Below, one piece after another: positions 25,744 to 34,558 of a stretch of 64,000 nt of DNA; position 1 is the stretch's first letter, and every line of letters begins with the position of its first letter. Under the pieces are notes generated by a model. It was not told the DNA's origin and searched no databases. It saw only the letters and a list, made by a program, of their open reading frames with translations. Made by a program: the position numbers and the translations under genes. Source of the stretch: Thermohalobaculum sediminis (lineage in GTDB: Bacteria > Pseudomonadota > Alphaproteobacteria > Rhodobacterales > Rhodobacteraceae); assembly GCF_023487995.1 (NCBI RefSeq), contig NZ_JAMFKN010000005.1, positions 248,001 to 312,000 of the forward strand, given 5' to 3'.

Positions 25744-27159
25744 TCAGTTGTTCGCCACGTTCGCGGCCTGCAGGAAGATCTGCGGCAGGATCTGGCTGAT
25801 CACCCGGTTCCACGAGGTGATCGGCTGCTCGGCGACAAAGACGACATCGTTGGGGTGCATCTCGAGGCGGGTCGCCGCGGCGAGGTTGACCGCGTTCTCG
25901 GCGTCGAGATGGTAGGCCACCAGCTTGCCCGCGAGGCGCGGGTCGCTGGCCACCCGGATCACGTAGATCTCGGAGAAGTCGGCGGTCTCGATCTCGAGGC
26001 CCTGCACATCCTTGTGGAACATCACCTCGGCGAGGCTCGCCTTGCGCTCGAACGGCAGGGCCACACGCTGTGCCCGCCGCACCTCGCCGGTGACATAGGC
26101 ATAGGGCTGCTCGGCCGCGCCCAGCTCGAGCCGCTTCTCGAAGATCGCGCGCTCGGCGGCCAGGCGCTCGAGCTCGTTGCTCTGGACCTGCGAGATGACG
26201 TTGGTCATGGTCAGCGCGCTCTGGGTCTGCTGGATCTGCGTCTGGCGCAGGGCGAGCTGCTGGTCGAAGAAGAGCTGGGCGGCGGTTTCGCTGAACTCCG
26301 ATATCACCTGCACGCTGTCGCCGTCCCTGAGCACGACCTGGCGGACGGCGGGGTCGGACAGGAAGCGCTCGCCGGCGATCTGATAGACCTCGTTGCCGCG
26401 GAACAGCTGGACCTTTGCGACCGAGGGATCGCTCACCTTGAGCCCACCCGCCGCCTGGATCGCCTCGTGCAGGTGCAGCGGCGTCAGGGTGATCGGCACG
26501 AGCTGGGGCGAGGCCACCTCGCCGCCCACCGCGATGCGTTGCGAGTTGAACTCGGCCACCTCGAGCGAGAAGGACGGGTCGATCCCCGCGCCCACCAGCG
26601 CGCGGAAGATCGCCGCCTCGGCGTCCGGCGTGGTGAGGCCGCCGATCTGCACGCGGCCGACATCGGGAATCGCGATGCTGCCGTCGTCCTGCACGACATA
26701 GCCCTGGCGCTTGGCCTGCGCGTTGATCAGCGCCGGCAGGTCATTGAGCGACGCCGAGGCGTTCACCGACAGCAGCACCACGTCGGCGGGGCCGATCCGG
26801 TAGGGTTGCGGCGCCTCGATCGGCGGGAAGCGGTCGGCGATGAAGGCGGGCCGGCGTTCCGGCAGGAACTGCGGCTCGGGCGGCGGGACCAGGTTCTCGG
26901 GCAGCGAGGTGCGGACCGCGTTGCGCGTGCGCTCGGCTACGCCGGGCTGGAAGGCCATCGGCAGCCGCTCGGGCACGTAGGGCACGAGATTGGCGGCGCG
27001 GGCGCTTTCCTCGGTCAGGCGGACGACCTCGACATCGTAGTCCGTCCCCGATGCCTGGCCCAGCGGCGAGCCGTCGCGCACCTGGGGCGCGGTATAGACC
27101 ACGCCGCATCCCGCCATGCCCAGGGCGAGCATGACCGGCACCAATCCCCGCATCGCCAT
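25744..27159 (-). CDS. polysaccharide export lipoprotein (Wza/OPX-like)
   Basis: 471 aa. The ATG at 27159 is favoured by GGGGGAG six bases upstream. The lipobox LGMAGC gives a lipidated cysteine at residue 18. A Poly_export domain (YRIGPADVVLLSVNASASLND onward) leads into SLBB-type repeats (VGGEVASPQLVPITLTPLHLHEAIQAAGGL; AYVTGEVRRAQRVALPFERKASLAEVM) and a C-terminal helix that in Wza crosses the outer membrane. OPX proteins form the outer-membrane exit for capsule or exopolysaccharide. No glycosyltransferase or Wzc gene is nearby, so it is an orphan OPX. A 141-bp divergent region separates it from the amidase gene. Confidence 0.9.
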   Translation of the reverse strand: MAMRGLVPVMLALGMAGCGVVYTAPQVRDGSPLGQASGTDYDVEVVRLTEESARAANLVPYVPERLPMAFQPGVAERTRNAVRTSLPENLVPPPEPQFLPERRPAFIADRFPPIEAPQPYRIGPADVVLLSVNASASLNDLPALINAQAKRQGYVVQDDGSIAIPDVGRVQIGGLTTPDAEAAIFRALVGAGIDPSFSLEVAEFNSQRIAVGGEVASPQLVPITLTPLHLHEAIQAAGGLKVSDPSVAKVQLFRGNEVYQIAGERFLSDPAVRQVVLRDGDSVQVISEFSETAAQLFFDQQLALRQTQIQQTQSALTMTNVISQVQSNELERLAAERAIFEKRLELGAAEQPYAYVTGEVRRAQRVALPFERKASLAEVMFHKDVQGLEIETADFSEIYVIRVASDPRLAGKLVAYHLDAENAVNLAAATRLEMHPNDVVFVAEQPITSWNRVISQILPQIFLQAANVANN

Positions 27160-27300
27160 CGGCGTCTCCCCCACCTCGCAAGGATGAACTTCCCTCGCTA
27201 ACGTCCTAGCATCGGGCTTGGTTCGGGTTAAGCGCGAAATCGCGCGCCTGATTCGGGGGCGATCTTTGCGCGGGCGGCGTGACCTCGATGTCACGGCGGG

Positions 27301-28083
27301 ATGAGAGCGAGAACGATGATGGCAGGCGCCGGAGCGGCCGTCCCGGAGTGGCGGCCCAGCCCCAATCACGGGACGCGGCGGGGCGGCGCGCGGCCGGACA
27401 TGGTTGTGCTCCACTACACCGGCATGACCGACTGCGCCGCCGCGATCGAGCGGCTGTGCGACCCGTCGGCCGAGGTCAGCGCGCATTACGCGATCGACCT
27501 CGGCGGTCGCGTCCTTGCCCTGGTCCCCGAGGAAGCGCGGGCCTGGCATGCTGGCGTCGCCGGCTGGGGCGGCGTCTCGGATGTCAATTCGCACTCGATC
27601 GGCATCGAGATCGTCAACCCCGGCCACGAGCTCGGCTATCCGCCCTTCGCCGAGCCGCAGATGGCCGCGCTCGAGCGGCTGCTGGGCGACATCGTCGCGC
27701 GGCACGCCATCCGGCCCGAGCGCGTGCTGGGCCACGCCTGCGTCGCGCCCGGCCGCAAGCGCGATCCGGGCGAGAAGTTCGACTGGCGCCGGCTCGCGCT
27801 GCTGGGACTTTCCATCTGGCTCGACCCCGCGCCCGGCCCCGACGGCAACCTGCCCGCCGATGCCGAGGCGTTCCGGCGGGAAGCGCGGCGCTTCGGTTAC
27901 CCGGTCGCGGCGGGGCAGGGATGGGATGCCGCATTGCTGGCGGTGTGGCAGGCCTTCGCCATGCGCTTCCTGCCGGCGGCGGCGGCCGCGCATGCCGCGC
28001 CGACCCGCGCCGGGCTGCGCCATCTCGAGCGGCTGGCCGCACGCTGGCCGGCCGCCGCCGCCGGGCAGGCCGAGGCGGATTGA
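27301..28083 (+). CDS. N-acetylmuramoyl-L-alanine amidase (AmpD/AmiD type)
   Basis: 260 aa. An amidase_2 domain is seen: zinc histidine H38 in MVVLHYTG, HYAIDLGGRVLALVPEEARAWHAGV, NSHSIGIEIVNPGHE, and GHACVAPGRKRDPGEKFDW with the remaining His/Asp ligands. A small C-terminal helical region (about 190-250) resembles a peptidoglycan-binding module as in AmiD. No signal peptide is evident, so a cytoplasmic role in muropeptide recycling (anhydroMurNAc-peptide cleavage) is more likely than wall turnover. The start could also be the ATGs at 27316 or 27319. A GTGAC/GTCAC inverted repeat sits just before it. Confidence 0.88.
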   Translation: MRARTMMAGAGAAVPEWRPSPNHGTRRGGARPDMVVLHYTGMTDCAAAIERLCDPSAEVSAHYAIDLGGRVLALVPEEARAWHAGVAGWGGVSDVNSHSIGIEIVNPGHELGYPPFAEPQMAALERLLGDIVARHAIRPERVLGHACVAPGRKRDPGEKFDWRRLALLGLSIWLDPAPGPDGNLPADAEAFRREARRFGYPVAAGQGWDAALLAVWQAFAMRFLPAAAAAHAAPTRAGLRHLERLAARWPAAAAGQAEAD

Positions 28084-28114
28084 CGTGCGCCCCGCGCCCG
28101 CTTACCTGAGGGAT

Positions 28115-28512
28115 GCGGGCGATCGGATGGCCGCGCCGCCGCGCGAGCGGGGGTGAGGAAAGTCCGGGCTCCACGGAGGAACGGTGCCGGGTAACGCCCG
28201 GCGGAGGAGGGGCTCCGGTCCCGAACTCCAGGGAAAGCGCCACAGAGATCAGACCGCCTCGGCTGCGGCCGCGGCAAGGGTGAAACGGCGAGGTAAGAGC
28301 TCACCGCATCCCCGGCAACGGGGATGGCACGGCAAGCCCCACCGGGAGCAAGGTCAGATAGGGACGACAGGGGCCTCGGCGCCCCGGGGCCGCCTCCGGC
28401 CCGTCGTCCGGGTAGACCGCACGAGGCCGCGGGCGACCGCGGTCCCAGATGAATGGCCATCGCCACGCGCCCAAGGGCGTGCGGCACAGAACCCGGCTTA
28501 CGGATCGCCCGC
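28115..28512 (+). ncRNA. rnpB: RNase P RNA (bacterial type A)
   Basis: About 398 nt. The P1 stem pairs GCGGGCGATC at the 5' end with GATCGCCCGC at the 3' end. The universal core GAGGAAAGTCCGGGCTCCAC begins near 28153, GGGTGAAACGGCGAGGTAAGAG is present in the middle, and the conserved 3' part ACAGAACCCGGCTTAC closes before P1. It is the catalytic RNA that trims tRNA 5' leaders. It lies 31 bp after the amidase gene and directly before the dcw promoter region, an order common in Rhodobacterales. Confidence 0.96.
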
Positions 28513-28699
28513 ACCGATCCTTCTTCTGCTCCCCCGCATCGCGGACGCGCTGGCTGCGCGGGCGGTCGATTCCAATTCCTCCCCATCTTGTCGGCAAGGC
28601 GGGATTCGCCCCCAGTGAACGGTGTCTTGCATTCCCGAATCGGCTGATTCATCCTCGCTTTGCCGTTCTTCACCATTCCGCAGGCGAGGATATGGCAAT

Positions 28700-28727
28700 T
28701 TGTTCTTTATATGTTCGCATTTATACC
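28700..28727 (+). promoter_or_regulatory. candidate promoter 1 of the dcw cluster
   Basis: TTGTTC (28700-28705) and TATACC (28722-28727) have a 16-bp spacer in a strongly AT-rich context. The predicted start, about 28734, falls at the first TGGG repeat, the geometry seen for MraZ autorepression in E. coli. Confidence 0.45.
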
Positions 28728-28734
28728 GTGTTTC

Positions 28735-28769
28735 TGGGTCAAGTGGGGGTGTTTAGGGATAAATTGGGA
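28735..28769 (+). promoter_or_regulatory. candidate MraZ operator: four TGGG-type repeats
   Basis: TGGGT (28735), TGGGG (28744), TAGGG (28754) and TGGGA (28765) begin 9, 10 and 11 bp apart, one helical turn each and all on the same strand. MraZ proteins bind direct TGGGN repeats with a 10-bp period in front of their own gene. Spacing is slightly uneven and one copy has a mismatch. Confidence 0.5.
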
Positions 28770-28778
28770 GAATTATCC

Positions 28779-28807
28779 TTGTATAGGATGTCGCGCGCGG
28801 TTATAAA
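28779..28807 (+). promoter_or_regulatory. candidate promoter 2 of the dcw cluster
   Basis: TTGTAT (28779-28784) and TATAAA (28802-28807) are spaced by 17 bp. The -10 matches the consensus at 5 of 6 positions. An ATCCT/AGGAT inverted repeat (28775-28789) overlaps the -35. It would give a leader of about 280 nt. Confidence 0.4.
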
Positions 28808-29053
28808 AATCTTACGAAGGCGGGGGAGACCGGAAAACAGGCGCCGCGAACTTCGGCAACGACAAGACCACGGATGGCAGGCGCGTCAGACGAGCAGGAC
28901 AGACAGGCAAGAGCGACTGACGAGCGAGGGACGCGGGGCGGACGTGGTGGCCAAGGGCCCTGTCCGCCCCGTTGCGTTAGGGCAGGGCCCCGCGGCCGTA
29001 TCCGGTCCGCGGGCCGGATGACGAAAGGGCCGCGGGGGCGGCCCGGATGACGG

Positions 29054-29075
29054 CGGGGCGGCGATCGCCGCCCCG
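29054..29075. repeat. 22-bp perfect palindrome 20 bp before mraZ
   Basis: Eleven bases beginning CGGGGCGGCGA are followed directly by their exact reverse complement. In RNA it would form a very stable stem close to the mraZ ribosome site; in DNA it could be a dimer operator. Confidence 0.55.
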
Positions 29076-29095
29076 GGGCGCGCGGTCGGAACGGG

Positions 29096-29572
29096 ATGGC
29101 GTGGGCGATGCCGACGGTCTTTTCAGGCACTCATCCCCACAAGGTCGAGCCCCGGGGCAGGGTCTCGATCCCGGCGGAGTTTCGCCGCGTGCTGCGCGAG
29201 GCCGAGGCAAGCGAGATCTACCTCGTGCCGCAGCTGCGCTACGATGGCGCGCACATGTTCTTCACCGAGCGTGGCCTTCGGTCGTATATCCGCACCTTCG
29301 ACGCGATGGACATCGACGCCGAGAAGCAGGCCGCCATCGACGGGATGATCACCGGCGAGGCGCGCGCGCTCGTGATCGACGATCTCGGCCGCATCGTGAT
29401 CCCAGAGGAATGCCGCCTTCAGATCGGTGTCACGACCGATTGCGTCTTCGTCGGCGGCGGCTCGTATTTCGAGATGTGGGAGCCCTCTGCCCATGCCGAA
29501 CACCGCCGGGCCCAGCGCGAGCTGGCGCGCGGCATCATTCGCGCCAACCGCATCACGGAGCTGCCGATATGA
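29096..29572 (+). CDS. mraZ: division/cell-wall cluster transcriptional repressor MraZ
   Basis: 158 aa from ATG 29096. ATG 29108 (MPTVFSGTH) gives a length closer to relatives and is a real alternative. Two SpoVT/AbrB-like repeats with the DXXXR-type turns are visible: [16 protein letters not shown] (first) and [19 protein letters not shown] (second). MraZ forms rings, binds TGGGN repeats and represses the dcw operon. Matching repeats are at 28735-28769. First gene of the cluster; its stop overlaps the rsmH start (ATGA). Confidence 0.93.
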   Translation: MAWAMPTVFSGTHPHKVEPRGRVSIPAEFRRVLREAEASEIYLVPQLRYDGAHMFFTERGLRSYIRTFDAMDIDAEKQAAIDGMITGEARALVIDDLGRIVIPEECRLQIGVTTDCVFVGGGSYFEMWEPSAHAEHRRAQRELARGIIRANRITELPI

Positions 29573-30597
29573 GCGCGGCCGCGGCCGCCATGTCCCCGCC
29601 ACATGTCCCGGTGCTGCTCGGTCCGGTCCTCGAGGCGCTGGCGCCGGTCGCGGGCGGCGTGTTCCTGGACGGAACCTTCGGCGCGGGCGGCTACACGCGG
29701 GCGCTGCTGGATGCCGGCGCCCGGCGCGTGATCGCGATCGACCGCGACCCCACCGCGATCCGTGCCGGTCAGCGCCTGATGGCCGAGACCGGCGGGCGGC
29801 TCACGCTGGTTGAGGGGACCTTCGGCGCGCTCGACGCGATCGCGGCGGCGGAAGGGGTTTCTGGCCTTGATGGCGTGGTGCTCGACATCGGCGTGTCGTC
29901 GATGCAGCTCGACCAGGCGGCGCGGGGCTTCTCGTACCTGCGCGATGGCCCGCTCGACATGCGCATGGGCGACGAGGGCCCGACGGCCGCGGACATCGTC
30001 AACCGCGCGCCAGAGGGCCAAATCGCCGACATTCTCTATGGCTTCGGAGAGGAGCGCGCCTCGCGCCGGATCGCGCGCGCCATCGTCGCCGCGCGTGCCG
30101 AGGCGCCGATCGAGCGGACTGCGCGCCTCGCGGGCATCGTCGCGGGCTGCCTGCCCCGCCCGAAGCCCGGTCAGCCGCATGCCGCGACCCGCAGCTTCCA
30201 GGCGTTGCGGATCGCGGTGAACGACGAACTCGGCGAGCTTGTGCGCGCGCTCGCGGCGGCCGAGCGCGCGCTGGTGCCCGGCGGGCGGCTTGCGGTCGTG
30301 ACGTTCCATTCGCTCGAGGACCGCATCGTCAAGCGCTACCTCGCTGCCGCTTCGGGGCGCACGGGACAGGGCTCGCGCCACGCGCCCGCCCGCGAGCTGG
30401 CCCCGCCGCGCTTCGAGCGCCCCGCCAAGGCGGTCGAGCCGGATGCCGCGGAACTCGCGGCCAATCCGCGCGCGCGCTCGGCGCGGCTTCGGGCGGCCCG
30501 GCGCACGGCCGCGGCCACGGTGCCGCTCGCGCCCGGCGATCTCGGCCTGCCCGAGGCGCCTACGGCCGCCGCCCTGTTCGGGGGGCGCGGGTCATGA
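29569..30597 (+). CDS. rsmH: 16S rRNA (cytosine-1402-N4)-methyltransferase
   Basis: 342 aa; translation may also begin at the Met eight codons in. The SAM motif [19 protein letters not shown] is near residues 32-50. [31 protein letters not shown] and [21 protein letters not shown] are RsmH (MraW) hallmarks. It methylates C1402 of 16S rRNA at N4, tuning decoding. The C-terminus has an Ala/Arg-rich extension. It overlaps mraZ and ftsL by 4 bases each. Confidence 0.96.
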   Translation: MSAAAAAMSPPHVPVLLGPVLEALAPVAGGVFLDGTFGAGGYTRALLDAGARRVIAIDRDPTAIRAGQRLMAETGGRLTLVEGTFGALDAIAAAEGVSGLDGVVLDIGVSSMQLDQAARGFSYLRDGPLDMRMGDEGPTAADIVNRAPEGQIADILYGFGEERASRRIARAIVAARAEAPIERTARLAGIVAGCLPRPKPGQPHAATRSFQALRIAVNDELGELVRALAAAERALVPGGRLAVVTFHSLEDRIVKRYLAAASGRTGQGSRHAPARELAPPRFERPAKAVEPDAAELAANPRARSARLRAARRTAAATVPLAPGDLGLPEAPTAAALFGGRGS

Positions 30598-31277
30598 AGC
30601 GCCTGCTCGCCGCGCTCTCGGTCCTTGCGGTGGTCGCGATCGCGGCCTGGACCTATGACATCAATTATCGCACCAAGAACGCGCTGCGCGAGGTCGACCG
30701 CCTGCGGGCCGAGATCGCGATGCAGCACGAGACCCGGCAGGTGCTGCGCGTCGAATGGGCCTATCTCAACCGTCCCGAGCGCCTCAAGCGCCTGGTCCAG
30801 ATGCACGACGATCGCCTGCACCTGGTCCCGATCGGCCCGGATCGCTTCGGCGACGTGGCAAGCGTGCCCTTCCCGCCGCCGCCCGAGATGGACCCCGTTG
30901 CCGCGGCCCTCGCCGCGGCGACCGCCGCAGGCGCCTTCATTCCCCCGCCGGTCACCACGGGCGTGAGTGCGGCCGCAGCGGCGGCCGAGCGTCTCGATGG
31001 CGGCATGGCCTTCTTTCCCGTGATGCTTGCGGCCGGCGCGGCGGCGGAGAGCGAGCCGCTCGCCGCGCCGGCAATGAAGCAGGCTTCCATGGACGCAACC
31101 GCCGCACCGGCGGAGCGCCGCGACGGCGGCGCGGGTGCGCGCGACGCGGAGGCAGGCGCGCCTGCGCCCGCGGTCGGCATGGCCGCTGAACCCGCTGTCG
31201 CGGCGCTCGCCGAGACGCCGGCACCGGACGGCCCCGTGGCCCCCGTCCCGCCGCGCAGGCCGGGGGCGCTGCCGTGA
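30594..31277 (+). CDS. ftsL: cell division protein FtsL with a long Ala/Pro-rich C-terminus
   Basis: 227 aa. A short N-terminus, one membrane helix (about 4-20) and a coiled-coil stretch ([37 protein letters not shown]) end in the FtsL-type motif [29 protein letters not shown] near residue 85. The remaining 130 residues are low-complexity Ala/Pro/Glu, so the protein is about twice the length of E. coli FtsL (121). It links FtsB/FtsQ to the FtsWI synthase in the periplasm. Identity rests on position and architecture. The reading frame overlaps rsmH and ftsI. Confidence 0.85.
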   Translation: MKRLLAALSVLAVVAIAAWTYDINYRTKNALREVDRLRAEIAMQHETRQVLRVEWAYLNRPERLKRLVQMHDDRLHLVPIGPDRFGDVASVPFPPPPEMDPVAAALAAATAAGAFIPPPVTTGVSAAAAAAERLDGGMAFFPVMLAAGAAAESEPLAAPAMKQASMDATAAPAERRDGGAGARDAEAGAPAPAVGMAAEPAVAALAETPAPDGPVAPVPPRRPGALP

Positions 31278-33010
31278 CGGACTTCGCCGCACCCGCGCAT
31301 CGGCGCCAGACGGGCGCGCCCGCGCGCACCGGCCGGGCGACGGCCCGGCCACGCGACGACTGGCGGCTGATGCTGGTCGTCGCGGTCTTCGTGCTCTGCT
31401 ACGGCGCGGTCGCCGCGCGGATGGGCACGATGGCGCTGCTCGATCCCGAGGAGCCGCGCCTTGCGAGCTTTGGCGGAGCCGAGCCCGTGCGCGGCGAGAT
31501 CGTCGACCGCAACGGCGCGCTGATCGCGGCAAACCTTCCGGCCTGGTCTCTCTATGCCCACCCCGCCGAGTTGAAGGACCCGCTCGCCACCTCGCAGGAA
31601 CTGGCCGGGATCTTCCCGGACATGACCGCGGCCGAAATTGCCCGGCTCCTGACCTCGAAGAACGATTTCGTCTGGGTCCGCCGGCCGATCACGCCGCGCC
31701 AGAAGGCTGAGGTGCAGGATCTCGGCCGCCCGGGCCTGTTCTTCGGCGCGCGCGACATGCGCATCTATCCCGCAGGGCGCGCGGCGGCCCACATCGTCGG
31801 CGGCGTGCGCGCCCAGAGCGAGGGCGTGCGCCACGCCGAACTGGTCGGCTCGGGCGGCATCGAGCGGTTCTTCGACGACCGGCTGCGCGACCCCGCGCGC
31901 GCGGGCCAGCCGCTGGCCCTGTCGATCGACCTGGGCGCGCAGCAGGCGATGCGCGAGGTGCTGTCGGCCGAGATCGCGCGGCTGAACGCCAGGGGAGCGA
32001 CCGGGATCGTCATGAACGTGCGGACGGGCGAGCTGATCACGCTGGTCTCGCTCCCCGATTTCGACCCGAACCTGCGGCCGCTCGCATCCGACGGGCGGGG
32101 CGCGGCGAACCCGCGCTTCAACCGCGCGGTGCAGGGGGTCTACGAGCTTGGCTCGGTATTCAAGGTGCTGACGGCGGCGATGGCGCTCGAACTTGGCATC
32201 GCGACGCCGGACACGATGATCGAGACGGGCACGCCGGTCGCGATCGGGCGCAACACCATCCGCGACATGCACCGCATGCCCGACACCCTCAGCCTCACCG
32301 ACATCGTGGTCCGCTCGTCCAACACCGGCACGACGCGGCTGGCGCTGAAGATCGGCGGCGAGCGGATGCGCGGCTTCCTCGGCCGGCTGGGGATGTTCGA
32401 CCCGCTGCCGGTCGAGATTTCCGAAGCCGCCCGGGCAAAGCCGCTGCGCCCGCCGCGCTGGGCCGACATCTCGACGGCGACGATCTCGTTCGGGCATGGG
32501 CTGTCGGTGTCGCCGATGCATTTCGCGGCGGCGCTGGCAACCCTCGCGAATGGCGGGCAGAAGGTCACGCCCACGCTGATCCGCGGCGGCAATGCGCCGG
32601 GCGAGCGCGTGTTCTCGGAGCGCACGTCGCGCGAGATGATGGCGATCCTGCGCGAGGTGGTGCTGCGCGGCACCGGGCGGCGCACCAACATCGAAGGGTA
32701 CGAGGTCGGCGGCAAGACCGGCACCGCCGACAAGCCGCGCCAGGACGGGCGCGGCTACGAGAAGGACAAGGTGATCGCCACCTTCGCGGCGGTTTTCCCG
32801 ACATCGGCGCCTGCCTATGTGATGGTCATCTCGCTCGACGAGCCGGAGGACCGCTCGGGACCCCGGCCGATCCGCGAGGCGAGCCGCACCGCCGTGCCCG
32901 CGACCGCCGAGGCCATTCGCCGGATCGCGCCGCTTCTGGGCCTGCGGCCGCGGGGCGGGCGGGTGACGGCCGAGCTCACGGCCATCCCCGCCGCCATGGC
33001 CGGCAACTGA
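31274..33010 (+). CDS. ftsI: division-specific peptidoglycan transpeptidase PBP3
   Basis: 578 aa with a GTG start overlapping the ftsL stop. One N-terminal helix (about 32-52), a PBP dimerisation/pedestal domain (about 60-225) and a transpeptidase domain follow. The active-site serine is S294 in GSVFKVLT (K297), with RSSNTGT as the SxN motif and GGKTGTAD as the KTG motif. It cross-links septal peptidoglycan with FtsW as partner. Length and motif order are normal. Nine bases and a GGAGAG site separate it from murE. Confidence 0.96.
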   Translation: MTDFAAPAHRRQTGAPARTGRATARPRDDWRLMLVVAVFVLCYGAVAARMGTMALLDPEEPRLASFGGAEPVRGEIVDRNGALIAANLPAWSLYAHPAELKDPLATSQELAGIFPDMTAAEIARLLTSKNDFVWVRRPITPRQKAEVQDLGRPGLFFGARDMRIYPAGRAAAHIVGGVRAQSEGVRHAELVGSGGIERFFDDRLRDPARAGQPLALSIDLGAQQAMREVLSAEIARLNARGATGIVMNVRTGELITLVSLPDFDPNLRPLASDGRGAANPRFNRAVQGVYELGSVFKVLTAAMALELGIATPDTMIETGTPVAIGRNTIRDMHRMPDTLSLTDIVVRSSNTGTTRLALKIGGERMRGFLGRLGMFDPLPVEISEAARAKPLRPPRWADISTATISFGHGLSVSPMHFAAALATLANGGQKVTPTLIRGGNAPGERVFSERTSREMMAILREVVLRGTGRRTNIEGYEVGGKTGTADKPRQDGRGYEKDKVIATFAAVFPTSAPAYVMVISLDEPEDRSGPRPIREASRTAVPATAEAIRRIAPLLGLRPRGGRVTAELTAIPAAMAGN

Positions 33011-33019
33011 GGAGAGAGG

Positions 33020-34558
33020 ATGTCCGCCGCCGATCAGACCGCGCAGCGCACGCTCGAGGGGCTCGGGCTTCTCGCGCTGGCCGTGACGGGGCCGGCCCCC
33101 GACCCCGCGGCGCCGGTTGCGGGCATCGCCGTGGACAGCCGCGAGGTGCGCGAGGGCTTCGTCTTCGTCGCGGTGCCGGGCGTGAAGCGGGACGGCGCCA
33201 CCTTCGGGCAGTTCGCGGTGCGGCAGGGCGCCGCCGCGGTGGTGGCGACGCCCGCGGGCGCCGAGGTGATCCGCGACGATCTGGGCGGCCTGCCCGTGCC
33301 GGTGTTCCTGACCGACGAGCCGCGCGCATGGCTGTCGCGCCTCGCCGCTGCCTTCCACGGCCGCCAGCCCGCGGTGATGGCGGCGGTGACGGGGACGAAC
33401 GGCAAGACATCGACCGCGCATTTCCTGCGCGAGATCTGGGCGCATGCGGGGCTGGCGGCCGCCGCCATCGGCACCACGGGCGTCGAGGGCGAGGGCTTTG
33501 CCGAGCCGGGCAGCCACACCACGCCCGAGCCCGTGGCGCTGCATGCGCTGCTGGCGCGGTTGGCGGACAAGGGCTGCACGCATGCCGTGATGGAGGCGTC
33601 CTCGCACGGGCTGGCGCAGCACCGGCTGGATGGCGTGCGGCTGACGGCGGCGGCGCTGACGCACATCACCCGTGACCATCTGGACTACCACGCGAGCTTC
33701 GAGGACTACGTGGCGGCCAAGCTGCGCCTCTTCGGCGCGGTACTGCCCGAGGGGGCGGCGGCGGTGCTCAACATCGACGACCCGGCTTTCGCGCAGGCGC
33801 GGCGGATCGCCGAGGCGCGCGGGCAGCGGGTGATCGCGACCGGCCGCGCGGCGGGGGCGGATCTGAGGATCGGCGCCGCGCGCTTCCATGCGGGTGGCCA
33901 GACGGTGGTGTTCCACTGGGCGGGCGCCGAGCACCGTGTGGACCTGCGGCTGGTGGGCGATTTCCAGGCCGAGAACGTGGCCACGGCGGCGGCGCTGGCG
34001 ATGGGGACCGGCGTCGATGCCCAGACGGTGTTCGCGGCACTGCCCGGTCTCAGCGGCGTGCGCGGGCGGATGCAGCTTTCGGCGCGGCGGGCGAACGGCG
34101 CCTCGGTCTATGTCGATTACGCGCACACGCCGGATGCGCTCGCCTCGGCGCTGAAGGCGCTGAGGCCGCATTGCGCGGGCAACCTTGTCGTCGTGTTCGG
34201 TGCGGGAGGCGATCGCGACCGCGGCAAGCGCCCGCTGATGGGCGAGGCGGCCGCGCGCCATGCCGACCAGGTGATCGTGACCGACGACAACCCGCGCTCC
34301 GAGCCCCCCGCGGCGATCCGGCGTGCGGTCCTCGCGGGCTGCCCGCAGGCCAACGAAATCGGCGAGCGGGCGGCGGCGATCCTCGCCGGCGTCGATGCGC
34401 TGCGCGGCCCGGGCGATTGCCTGCTGGTCGCCGGCAAGGGGCATGAGCAGGGGCAGGAGGTGGCGGGCCGCATCCTGCCCTTCGACGACGTGGCGCAGGC
34501 GGCGGCCTCGGTTGCCGCGCTCGACGGGGCCGAGGCCGCGCTGGGGGGTGGCCGGTGA
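33020..34558 (+). CDS. murE: UDP-MurNAc-L-Ala-D-Glu:meso-diaminopimelate ligase
   Basis: 512 aa. Three-domain Mur ligase: N-terminal UDP-binding (GIAVDSREVREGFVFVAVPG), central ATPase with GTNGKT at 125-130, and C-terminal domain. The motif TDDNPRSEPP (DNPR) is the signature of enzymes that add meso-diaminopimelate rather than lysine, so the wall is of the A1-gamma type. The carbamylated-lysine region YHASFEDYVAAKLRLF is present. The stop overlaps the GTG start of murF. Confidence 0.97.
   Translation: MSAADQTAQRTLEGLGLLALAVTGPAPDPAAPVAGIAVDSREVREGFVFVAVPGVKRDGATFGQFAVRQGAAAVVATPAGAEVIRDDLGGLPVPVFLTDEPRAWLSRLAAAFHGRQPAVMAAVTGTNGKTSTAHFLREIWAHAGLAAAAIGTTGVEGEGFAEPGSHTTPEPVALHALLARLADKGCTHAVMEASSHGLAQHRLDGVRLTAAALTHITRDHLDYHASFEDYVAAKLRLFGAVLPEGAAAVLNIDDPAFAQARRIAEARGQRVIATGRAAGADLRIGAARFHAGGQTVVFHWAGAEHRVDLRLVGDFQAENVATAAALAMGTGVDAQTVFAALPGLSGVRGRMQLSARRANGASVYVDYAHTPDALASALKALRPHCAGNLVVVFGAGGDRDRGKRPLMGEAAARHADQVIVTDDNPRSEPPAAIRRAVLAGCPQANEIGERAAAILAGVDALRGPGDCLLVAGKGHEQGQEVAGRILPFDDVAQAAASVAALDGAEAALGGGR

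Larger units (their letters stand above)
28513..29095 (+). other. 583-bp region between rnpB and mraZ: dcw promoter and long leader
   Basis: 28515-28670 shows nothing distinctive. 28670-28810 is the most AT-rich stretch of the window and carries two promoter candidates and the MraZ-type repeats. 28840-29095 is GC-rich with many potential stems, including GGCGGA/TCCGCC around 28940-28970 and a 22-bp perfect palindrome at 29054-29075. No ORF here looks real on either strand. Confidence 0.55.

Noticed and set aside
27280-27296. GTGAC/GTCAC inverted repeat before the amidase gene as an operator
   Set aside because: Five-base arms are too short to separate from chance; mentioned only with the gene.
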